A stretch of DNA of 64,000 nucleotides from Sphingobium sp. SYK-6 (GTDB lineage: Bacteria > Pseudomonadota > Alphaproteobacteria > Sphingomonadales > Sphingomonadaceae). The position numbers were made by a program, and so were the translations under genes. The notes under the pieces are model-generated. The model worked only from the letters and a program-made list of their open reading frames with translations, searched no databases and was not told the origin of the DNA. Of the stretch, positions 8,888-16,098 are shown piece after piece (the stretch's first letter is position 1; every line of letters begins with the position of its first letter). The DNA lies in the NCBI RefSeq assembly GCF_000283515.1, contig NC_015976.1, positions 1,984,001-2,048,000 of the forward strand. Direction: 5' to 3'.

Positions 8888-9389
8888 GCGGCTCGCGCTC
8901 GTTCTTCTGGCCCTGGCGCCCTGCGCGCCGGGGCCCTTGCATGCGCAGGCTCCGGCACAGGCCGCTGCGATCGATGAGGCCGCTGAGAAGGCCGCCATCC
9001 GCACCGTGATCGCGGATATGGAGAAGGCATGGAACCGCGGCGATTTTCGCGGCTACATGGAAGGCTTCGAGAATCCCGGCGTCGTGTTCGTTTCGCGCGG
9101 ACGCTTTCAGCGGGACTGGCAAGGCACGCTCGACCATTATATCCGCGATTATGGCGGCTCGGTGGAGCGTCGCGGCACGCTGCATTTCTATGACGTACAG
9201 GTGGAGATGCTCGCGCCGGACGCCGCGCAGCTCATCAGCCGCTTTCATCTCGATCGGCCGGATACGCCGCAATATGGGATCAACACCCGGCTGATGCGCA
9301 AGATCGACGGGCGCTGGGTGATCGCCCTCAATCATGTCTCGGCTGTCGAGACTCCCGATCCGGAAGACCCCGTCGCCAGCCATCGCTGA
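8874..9389 (+). CDS. Secreted NTF2-like (DUF4440/SnoaL-type) small protein
   Basis: A 171-residue protein with a signal peptide (L-A-L-V-L-L-A-L-A core, ending near L-H-A-Q-A). The mature part has the NTF2-like fold pattern: an initial helix with D-M-E-K-A-W-N-R-G-D, then antiparallel strands ending in G-R-W-V-I-A-L-N-H. Such cone-fold proteins bind small ligands or are small hydrolases or isomerases; the reaction is unknown. The start codon overlaps the end of the DUF885 gene, suggesting translational coupling and a shared periplasmic process. Confidence 0.7.
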   Translation: MRPTERLALVLLALAPCAPGPLHAQAPAQAAAIDEAAEKAAIRTVIADMEKAWNRGDFRGYMEGFENPGVVFVSRGRFQRDWQGTLDHYIRDYGGSVERRGTLHFYDVQVEMLAPDAAQLISRFHLDRPDTPQYGINTRLMRKIDGRWVIALNHVSAVETPDPEDPVASHR

Positions 9390-9422
9390 CGCCATCACCG
9401 ACGACGGGGTGCTCCTCCTGCG

Positions 9423-9442
9423 CGCGGGGTTTCCTCCCCGCG
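9423..9442. terminator. Bidirectional terminator candidate between convergent genes
   Basis: A perfect 7-bp stem CGCGGGG/CCCCGCG with a 6-base loop lies between the convergent ends of the NTF2-like gene and the aldehyde dehydrogenase gene. There is no long T tract, so strength is uncertain. Confidence 0.4.
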
Positions 9443-9511
9443 TCTTGCCGGGTCGAGCCGTCCGTTCCGCATTCACCGCAAGACGGCCGACTCAACCGGG
9501 AAAGAATGCCT

Positions 9512-11077
9512 TCAGATGCGCTGCCCGTCGACTCGCAAAGGCAGCGAAAGCGGATTGCTCTGGCGCAGGGCCTCGGGCAGCAGCGCATCGGAGATGTCCT
9601 GGAAGCAGACCGGGCGCAGGAAGCGCTCGATCGCCATCGTGCCGACCGATGTCGTCCGCCCGTCCGATGTCGCCGGGAACGGGCCGCCATGCACCATGGC
9701 ATGCGTCACTTCGACGCCCGTGGGCCAGCCATTGGCGAGGATCCGGCCGACCTTGCGGATCAGGCGCGGCATGAGCCGACCGGCGAGCGCCTGATCGCCC
9801 TCGTCCATGTGCAGCGTGGCGGTGAGCTGGCCCTCCAGCCCTTCGAGCACCGCGCACAGCTCCGCTTCATCCTTGCAGCGCACCAGAAGCGAAGTCGAAC
9901 CGAAGACCTCGCGCGAGAGAACGGGATCGGAAAGGAACTGGCTGGCGCTGGTTTCGAAAAGCGCCGCCCGGGCCATATGCGGCCCCTCGCCCACCAGCCC
10001 CCGCGCAACGAGCCGCGCGCCGCCATGGTCGGCCAGGGCTTCGATGCCCGCGCAATAAGCGGCATGAATACCGGGCGTCAGCATGGTGAGCGCAGCGCTT
10101 TCCACCAGCGCTTTCGTCGCACCGTCGAGGAAGCGATCCGCATCGGGCCCATCCAGCACGAGAAGCAGGCCGGGATTGGTGCAGAACTGCCCCGCGCCCA
10201 TGGTGAGCGATCCGACGAAGGCGCCGCCCAGTGCCTCGGCCGCCGCCTTCAGTCGGGAAGGCAGCAGGAGGACCGGGTTGATGCTGCTCATCTCGGCATA
10301 GACCGGGACCGGCACTTCACGCGCCGCGGCGGTCTTCATCAGTGCCAGGCCGCCGGCGCGCGATCCCGTGAAGCCCACGGCCGCGATGAGGGGATGCGCC
10401 ACCAGTGCCTGACCGAGTTCATGGGATGGGCCCGGAAGATAGGAGAACACCCCTTCAGGCAGGCCGCAATCACTGACCGCACTCTGGATGGCGCGCGCCA
10501 CCAGCTCGCCGGTCGCCGGATGCGCGGGGTGCCCCTTGAACACAACCGGACAGCCGGCCGCCAGCGCGGAAGCCGTGTCGCCACCCGCGACCGAGAAGGC
10601 CAGCGGGAAATTGCTGGCGCCGAACACGGCTACCGGGCCCAGCGCCATCTTGCGCGAACGGATGTCAGATCGTGGCGCGGGGGCGCGGTCCGGCATCGCC
10701 GGGTCGATCCGAGCGTCGATCCATTCCCCCTGCCGGACCAGTCCGGCGAAGAGCCGCAGCTGGCCCACCGTGCGTCCGCGCTCGCCCTCGAGCCGGGGGC
10801 GCGGCAGGCCCGTTTCCCGCATGGCCGAGACAATGAGCTCATCGCCGATCGCCAAGATATTCTCGGCGATCTTTTCCAGGAACGCTGCGATCCGTGCCGG
10901 TGGGCTCATGGCGTAGTCCATGAAGGCCAGGTCCGCGAGACGGCATGCGGCGTCAACATCCTCGACGCCCGCCTCTGGGAAGCGCGCTTCGATGAGTTCG
11001 CCCGTCGCGGGGTCGGTCGCCTGGAAGAAGCGGTCGCTCGAACGAGCTTCACCGCCGACGAGAATTGCACCGGTCAT
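9512..11077 (-). CDS. Aldehyde dehydrogenase, probable 2-oxoglutarate semialdehyde (2,5-dioxovalerate) dehydrogenase
   Basis: A 521-residue ALDH-superfamily protein. The catalytic Cys lies in [10 protein letters not shown] and the general-base Glu in Y-A-E-M-S-S-I-N-P. The cofactor region includes [12 protein letters not shown] and G-F-T-G-S. The Q-F-C-T-N-P-G-L and A-E-M-S-S-I-N-P signatures are those of the alpha-ketoglutaric semialdehyde dehydrogenase branch used in hydroxyproline, arabinose and glucarate catabolism. It would make 2-oxoglutarate, the exit of trans-4-hydroxyproline breakdown. It lies 61 bases downstream of the alpha/beta hydrolase on the same strand and shares operator copy 3. 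The classic partner deaminase (a DapA-family pyrroline-4-hydroxy-2-carboxylate deaminase) is not in the window. Confidence 0.85.
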   Translation of the reverse strand: MTGAILVGGEARSSDRFFQATDPATGELIEARFPEAGVEDVDAACRLADLAFMDYAMSPPARIAAFLEKIAENILAIGDELIVSAMRETGLPRPRLEGERGRTVGQLRLFAGLVRQGEWIDARIDPAMPDRAPAPRSDIRSRKMALGPVAVFGASNFPLAFSVAGGDTASALAAGCPVVFKGHPAHPATGELVARAIQSAVSDCGLPEGVFSYLPGPSHELGQALVAHPLIAAVGFTGSRAGGLALMKTAAAREVPVPVYAEMSSINPVLLLPSRLKAAAEALGGAFVGSLTMGAGQFCTNPGLLLVLDGPDADRFLDGATKALVESAALTMLTPGIHAAYCAGIEALADHGGARLVARGLVGEGPHMARAALFETSASQFLSDPVLSREVFGSTSLLVRCKDEAELCAVLEGLEGQLTATLHMDEGDQALAGRLMPRLIRKVGRILANGWPTGVEVTHAMVHGGPFPATSDGRTTSVGTMAIERFLRPVCFQDISDALLPEALRQSNPLSLPLRVDGQRI

Positions 11078-11138
11078 ATGTCACCTTATGGTTGGAAATC
11101 TGCTGGGCCGGTCCCGGCCCGGATGATGCTGCCGTCCT

Positions 11139-12242
11139 TCAGCGGGAACGATCGAGCAGGGCTTGCAACTCGTCCTTCCAGAACAACGCGTAAGTGTGCG
11201 TGCTGTGTCCGCGCGTTTCCGGCGAGGGTGGAATGAGGACGTAACGGGTCGTGGGCAGACGCGGGAGCACCGCTTCGGCAAGGCCCAGCTCGGGCGGATT
11301 GATGAAGTCGTCCGCCGAGTTGATCCAGGTCATCGGCGCCCTGATCTTCTCCAGATCCGGCGAGGGATCGTAGAAGCGCGATGAATCGAACTGGTAGAGG
11401 AAATCATTGGCATCGCGCGAGGCGAGGTCAGCTTCGAAACGCTCGGCGAGATAGGCTTCGGCCGCCTCGCGCGTGGGATAATTGACCTGCGCCCACCAAG
11501 GCGGCGTGCCCGCGACGACCGACAGGCTGGAGGCAGCGCGCAGGCCCATGAGAGGCTGCGTCTCATAGTTGCCGTTCTTCCAGGCCGGATCAGCCCGGAT
11601 CGCGTCCATGGCGAGCTTGCGCCACATGCGGTTGCGCCCGGCGATCGGTACGGCCTGGCAAGCCATGGGCATCAGCGCCTGCGCGAAATCGGGATGCTGC
11701 TCGCCCCACAGGAAGATATGCATGCAGCCCATCGACGTGCCGAAGATCAGCCGCAACCGGTTGATCTTGAGGCCATCGACCAGCAGGCGCCGCTGCGCCT
11801 CCACCATGTCATTGTAGGTATAAGCGGGGAACCGCATCTTCAGGCCGTCGCTCGGCTTGGCGGAACGGCCATGGCCGATATTGTCCGGCAGGATGATGAA
11901 ATAACGCGAAGCGTCGAGCGGCTGCCCGGGCCCGTAGAGATGGTCGGCAAAGCGCGGGACCAGGAATTGCGCACCCGATCCCCCCGTGCCGTGCAGGATC
12001 ATCACGGCATTCTCGATCTCGCCCGCAGCGTTGCGGCGCGGCTGGCCGATCGTGCGATAATGCATCCGCAGCTCCGGCAGCGTCTCTCCGCTCTCGAATC
12101 GAAAGCTCCGGACGACATGATCGCCTTCCTTGATGACGGAAGCGTCGAAGGGCCGCGGATCGGCCTGCGCTGTTGCCGGCAAGGGGGCCAGAAACAGCGA
12201 GAGCGCCGCCGCTAGCGCTGCCCGAAAAGCTTGGCGTTTCAT
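11139..12242 (-). CDS. Secreted MetX-like alpha/beta hydrolase
   Basis: A 367-residue alpha/beta-hydrolase of the homoserine O-acetyltransferase-like branch, but with a clear N-terminal signal peptide (K-R-Q-A-F-R then a hydrophobic core ending A-T-A-Q-A), so it is not a methionine-biosynthesis enzyme. The nucleophile Ser is in G-T-S-M-G-C, the acid Asp in N-S-A-D-D-F and the catalytic His in T-R-G-H-S-T-H. It probably hydrolyses an ester or amide in the periplasm. The start at 12242 has GGGAG 8 bases upstream; a longer in-frame start at 12347 would swallow the operator at 12312-12319. First gene of an operon with the aldehyde dehydrogenase. Confidence 0.8.
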   Translation of the reverse strand: MKRQAFRAALAAALSLFLAPLPATAQADPRPFDASVIKEGDHVVRSFRFESGETLPELRMHYRTIGQPRRNAAGEIENAVMILHGTGGSGAQFLVPRFADHLYGPGQPLDASRYFIILPDNIGHGRSAKPSDGLKMRFPAYTYNDMVEAQRRLLVDGLKINRLRLIFGTSMGCMHIFLWGEQHPDFAQALMPMACQAVPIAGRNRMWRKLAMDAIRADPAWKNGNYETQPLMGLRAASSLSVVAGTPPWWAQVNYPTREAAEAYLAERFEADLASRDANDFLYQFDSSRFYDPSPDLEKIRAPMTWINSADDFINPPELGLAEAVLPRLPTTRYVLIPPSPETRGHSTHTYALFWKDELQALLDRSR

Positions 12243-12311
12243 GATGATCTCCCGGGGAGAAAGGCAAGGGCCGGAAACGGGCTTGCCATGATCGGACGAG
12301 TTGACAGATTT

Positions 12312-12319
12312 CGTATACG
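12312..12319. promoter_or_regulatory. Regulon-A operator copy 3 (ATTTCGTATACGATG context)
   Basis: Core CGTATACG sits in the 122-base divergent region between the leftward hydrolase-aldehyde dehydrogenase operon and the rightward S10 peptidase gene. A TTGACA at 12301-12306 abuts it on the left, so it may lie between -35 and -10 of the rightward promoter. Confidence 0.6.
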
Positions 12320-12364
12320 ATGTACGAGGAGATAGCAAGAACCGCAATCAAAAGGGTCCTTTCC

Positions 12365-13924
12365 ATGCGCCGATCCACTTCGACTGCTTTGTTGAGCCTG
12401 CTTCTCCTCACTACGGCCGCCCCGCTTGCTCCCGCCTTCGCCCAGAAGAATGACAGTGCGGCGACGGCAAGCGAGAAGAAGGACGATGTCGTCCAGGCGC
12501 CGGTCGAGGAGCAGGCAAGCCCGAAGCGGGGCAATGTCACCGTTGCCGGCCGCCGCATCGACTACACGGTCACGCCCGGAACGCTGACCATCCGCAATGA
12601 CGATGGCGAGCCTATCGCAAGCATGTTCTATGTCTCCTATGTGGCGGACAAGGCGCCCGGCGCTGCCCGCCGCCCGGTGACTTTCGTGTTCAATGGCGGC
12701 CCCGGCTCCTCGACCATGTGGCTCCACATCGGTTCCTTCGGCCCGGTCCGCGTCGATACGCCGACGGACAAGGCGACGGCGCCCGCGCCCTTCAAGATCG
12801 GCCCCAATCCCGACACCCTGCTCGACAAGACCGATTTCGTGTTCATGGACGCGATCGGCACCGGCCTTTCCCGCCCGCTCGGCAAGGCCCAGGGCAAGCA
12901 GTTCTGGGGCGTCGATCAGGATATCGACGTGTTCGCCAGCGCCATCCAGCGCTACATCACGATCAACGATCGGTGGAACGACCCCAAGGTCATCCTGGGC
13001 GAAAGCTATGGCACGCTGCGCGGCGCCGGCCTGGTGAACGAGCTGCAGAATCGCGGCGTGCAGATGAACGGCGTGATCCTCCTCTCGTCCATCCTCAATT
13101 ACGGCATCCGCAATCCGGGCTACGACCAGATCAACGTCACCTATCTGCCGAGCTATGCGGCCACTGCATGGTATCATAATCGCCTGCCCAACCGGCCGGC
13201 CACGCTCGAACCCTTCCTGACCGAAGTGCGTGACTTCGCCAACGGGCCCTATCTCACGGCGCTGGCCAAGGGCGATGACCTGAGCGACGCCGAGCGCAAC
13301 GAGATCGCGACGAAGCTTTCGACCTATACCGGGCTTTCTCCGCAGTTCCTCATCCAGAACGACCTGCGCGTGGACCTTGGCCGGTTCCGTAAGGAACTGA
13401 TGCGTGGCAGCAGCCGCACCGTCGGCCGGCTCGACTCCCGCTTCCTCGGCATCGACGTGGACGATGGCGCCGAGCAGCCGGAATATGACGCTGCGGACGC
13501 AGCGATCAGCGGCGCCTATATCAGCGCGATCAACGACTATCTCTTCGGCACGCTCGGCTACGAAACCAAGCTCCAGTATCGCCCGAACTTCTACAAGGAA
13601 ATCAGCCCGGCCTGGGACCAGAGCCACAGGAACCCGCTGGGCGGCTTCCGCAAGATGCCGGCGGCCGACACGGCGCTCGATCTCGGCCGCGCGATGCGGA
13701 TCAATCCCTATCTCAAGGTCCTGTCGCTCAACGGCTATTATGACATGGCGACGCCCTTCTTCGGCGCGGAATATGATCTCAAGCACATGCAGATCGATCC
13801 CTCGCTGAAATCCAACATCACCTATCGCTATTATGAATCCGGGCACATGATCTACATCCACCCGGAATCCATGACAGCGCTGCGCACGGACCTCATTTCC
13901 TTCTACGACAGCCTGCGCGGCTGA
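12365..13924 (+). CDS. Secreted S10-family serine carboxypeptidase
   Basis: A 519-residue protein with a Sec signal peptide (about 25 residues). S10 motifs are in order: the N-G-G-P-G-S-S substrate-binding loop, nucleophile Ser in G-E-S-Y-G, Asp in N-G-Y-Y-D-M-A-T-P and His in E-S-G-H-M-I-Y-I-H. It would trim C-terminal residues from peptides in the periplasm. ATG 12365 starts the signal peptide cleanly; an ATG at 12320 overlaps the operator edge. A strong terminator follows at 13951-13986, so this is probably monocistronic. Confidence 0.87.
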   Translation: MRRSTSTALLSLLLLTTAAPLAPAFAQKNDSAATASEKKDDVVQAPVEEQASPKRGNVTVAGRRIDYTVTPGTLTIRNDDGEPIASMFYVSYVADKAPGAARRPVTFVFNGGPGSSTMWLHIGSFGPVRVDTPTDKATAPAPFKIGPNPDTLLDKTDFVFMDAIGTGLSRPLGKAQGKQFWGVDQDIDVFASAIQRYITINDRWNDPKVILGESYGTLRGAGLVNELQNRGVQMNGVILLSSILNYGIRNPGYDQINVTYLPSYAATAWYHNRLPNRPATLEPFLTEVRDFANGPYLTALAKGDDLSDAERNEIATKLSTYTGLSPQFLIQNDLRVDLGRFRKELMRGSSRTVGRLDSRFLGIDVDDGAEQPEYDAADAAISGAYISAINDYLFGTLGYETKLQYRPNFYKEISPAWDQSHRNPLGGFRKMPAADTALDLGRAMRINPYLKVLSLNGYYDMATPFFGAEYDLKHMQIDPSLKSNITYRYYESGHMIYIHPESMTALRTDLISFYDSLRG

Positions 13925-13950
13925 CGATCCTTCCACAGATCGGCTTCCGG

Positions 13951-13986
13951 AAGGCCGCGCACAGCTCAAGGGCCGTGCGCGGCCTT
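13951..13986 (+). terminator. Rho-independent terminator after the S10 peptidase gene
   Basis: A perfect 12-bp stem (AAGGCCGCGCAC / GTGCGCGGCCTT) with a 12-base loop followed by TCTC, 27 bases past the stop codon. Confidence 0.7.
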
Positions 13987-14310
13987 TCTCGTCAGTCCGG
14001 ACCCAGCTGCGTTGACCCGGACGTGCCGTGCAGAGGCGCTGCCGGAGAATAGGCAAGTGGGAGGGTGTTCGGATGATCGATGAGCTTTCGACGAAAGCCC
14101 CTTGCCGTGCCGGCGATGCGAAACCCCACAGCTCAGGCCTGCACGGCAGGACGCCTCCCCCACCGGCATCCTTCCCCCCTTCAGAAGGACCGGTTGAGCG
14201 CCTGACCTGAAATGGTTCTGAGGTTAGCACTGGGCTGCACGGCCGAGCCTGCAGCTACCCGCTTGTTTCACGAAATCGCGCTGCCCGATTGGCCTATCCT
14301 GCACATATGA
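13987..14310. other. Non-coding spacer between convergent genes
   Basis: This stretch between the S10 peptidase terminator and the amidohydrolase terminator shows no credible gene, ribosome site or operator copy on either strand. Confidence 0.5.
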
Positions 14311-14338
14311 GAAGGGGCACCGCGCGCGGTGCCCCTTC
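14311..14338 (-). terminator. Perfect 14-bp hairpin after the amidohydrolase gene
   Basis: A fully palindromic 28-base element (GAAGGGGCACCGCG and its complement) lies 31 bases beyond the leftward amidohydrolase stop codon. No T tract follows on either side, so termination strength is uncertain, but its position fits. Confidence 0.5.
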
Positions 14339-14369
14339 CCCTCTGGGGAGCTCTTTCAGGACGTGAACC

Positions 14370-16037
14370 TCACTGACCGGTGAGATCAGCGTCCTCGATC
14401 GTCATGATGCCGTTGGGCAGGCCGCGCTCCGCCTTGGCCTTGGCGACCATGTCGCGGATTTCCGCGCGGATCTGGCGAGCGTCGTACACGATGCCGTCCT
14501 TGATCGTGTAGGTGATGCCGCCCACGCGCTCGACCTTGCCGGTCTCGTCATTCAGGTTGAGCGTACCGGTGCCGTAGAGAAGCTTCATGTTCGCAAGGGG
14601 ATTGCCCTTGACGATGGCGAAGTCCGCTTTCCGCCCCACCCGGATCGTGCCGATCTCGTCCTCATGGCCGAGGACCTTGGCGCCGACCTGCGTCGCGGCA
14701 TGGATCACCTCGAGCGGCGTGAAACCCGCCTCGCGCAGCAGCTCCATCTCCTGGACGTAGCCGAAGCCATAGAGATTATAGATGTAGCCGGAGTCACTGC
14801 CGACCGAGACCAGGCCGCCGCGGTTCTTGTATTCGTTCACGAACTGCATCCAGAGACGATAATTCTCCTTCCAGTCCATCTCGTCTTCCGTGGTCCAGTC
14901 GAACCAGTAAGAACCGTGATTGTGACGGCTGGGCTTGTAATAATCCCAGATGCCCGGCATCGAATATTGCTCATGCCACTGGGCACGGCTCATCCGCATG
15001 AAATCGCGGCTGGTGAGATAGGCCGTGAATGTCGGGCTCAGCGCGAAATTGCGCTCGAGCAGCGTGTCCATCACCTGGTTCCACTTGTCCGAACCGGGCT
15101 TGGCAGCCTGCTGCCAGAGACGGCCGGATTCGGCGAAGCGCATCTGCTCGTCATTGTTGATGAAGTCGTTCGGCCACTTCTGGAATTGCCGATCGGCGAA
15201 CATGGCTTCGGGCAGGCCGTACCAGTGCTCCATGGACTCAAGGCCCACTTCCGAGGTGGTCAGCACATTGGCATAGGCCACGCTGGGCTGCGCATGATGC
15301 ATGGTCGTGCGCAAGTCCAGCTTGTCGGCCTCCTCGATGGCCGCCATCAGCACATCTTCGGCGCCGCCGATGAACTTGATGCCGTCCGCGCCGCGCTTCT
15401 TGGCTTCCTGGATAGTCGCCCGCGCGTCAGCCGCCGTATTGACGAGCGCACCCCGGCGGATCGCCTGGAACATGGGGTAGACGTCGAAACGCGGCGCCAG
15501 AATCTCGTTCGCGGCACTACGCCGCTTGATGTCGACCGACCATTCCATCGGATGGTTGTTGCCGACTTCGCGCACGGTGGTGACACCATGCGCCATCCAC
15601 AGCTTCAGAATATAATTGGTCGGGACCTTCTGGTCGTCTTCCAGCGAATGGAGATGGACGTGCGTGTCGATGAAGCCCGGCATCACATAATAGCCGGTCA
15701 GGTCGATCTCATAGTCGCCCTTGGCGGCGCGCTGGCTCTCGACGATTGCCTTGGGCGCGCCGATGCTCTTGATCTCCGCGATGCGATCGCCGGAGATGAC
15801 GATGTCGACCGGTCCCTGCGCCGGAGCGCCGGTGCCGTCGATCATGATGGCGTTGCGCAGCACCAGCCGCTTGTAGGGGCCAACCCCCTCCGTGCGCGCC
15901 AGAACCGGATCGACGCCGGTGGCCGTGATTTGCGCCTGCGCGCTTTGCGAGATCGGCGTCAATGTCGTGGCCGCAAGGCCCAGGACGATGGCAAGGCGCC
16001 GTACAGCGCTGCAGCGCTGACTGAATGTCGTCTTCAT
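14370..16037 (-). CDS. Secreted amidohydrolase-superfamily protein (prolidase-like), copy 1
   Basis: A 555-residue precursor with a signal peptide ending near A-Q-A. It has the imidazolonepropionase/prolidase-like binuclear metal site: H-V-H in G-F-I-D-T-H-V-H, a bridging Lys in D-G-I-K-F-I-G, His in T-M-H-H-A, His in S-M-E-H-W and Asp in V-G-S-D-S-G. Relatives in Caulobacter and sphingomonads cleave Xaa-Pro or Xaa-Arg/Lys dipeptides. It is clearly paralogous to the gene at 25478-27166 (shared G-P-V-D-I-V-I, W-F-D-W-T-T-E-like and G-Y-I/F-Y blocks). It follows the TonB receptor gene by about 61 bases and is probably cotranscribed with it. The dipeptide specificity is inferred. Confidence 0.83.
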   Translation of the reverse strand: MKTTFSQRCSAVRRLAIVLGLAATTLTPISQSAQAQITATGVDPVLARTEGVGPYKRLVLRNAIMIDGTGAPAQGPVDIVISGDRIAEIKSIGAPKAIVESQRAAKGDYEIDLTGYYVMPGFIDTHVHLHSLEDDQKVPTNYILKLWMAHGVTTVREVGNNHPMEWSVDIKRRSAANEILAPRFDVYPMFQAIRRGALVNTAADARATIQEAKKRGADGIKFIGGAEDVLMAAIEEADKLDLRTTMHHAQPSVAYANVLTTSEVGLESMEHWYGLPEAMFADRQFQKWPNDFINNDEQMRFAESGRLWQQAAKPGSDKWNQVMDTLLERNFALSPTFTAYLTSRDFMRMSRAQWHEQYSMPGIWDYYKPSRHNHGSYWFDWTTEDEMDWKENYRLWMQFVNEYKNRGGLVSVGSDSGYIYNLYGFGYVQEMELLREAGFTPLEVIHAATQVGAKVLGHEDEIGTIRVGRKADFAIVKGNPLANMKLLYGTGTLNLNDETGKVERVGGITYTIKDGIVYDARQIRAEIRDMVAKAKAERGLPNGIMTIEDADLTGQ

Positions 16038-16098
16038 GCAAGAAGCTCCAGTAAAGGAAAAGGGCCCGGCTGCATGTGCGGCCGGGCCCGTGGGAGGA

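Noticed and set aside
6917..9004. Long leftward open frame antisense to ggt/DUF885
   Set aside because: High-GC shadow frame; the rightward genes have full domains, signal peptides and ribosome sites.
11139..12242. Annotation as homoserine O-acetyltransferase MetX
   Set aside because: It carries a secretion signal and sits in a catabolic operon, so cytoplasmic methionine synthesis is unlikely.
12239..14230. Leftward 663-codon frame over the S10 peptidase
   Set aside because: No family pattern; the S10 catalytic triad is on the other strand.
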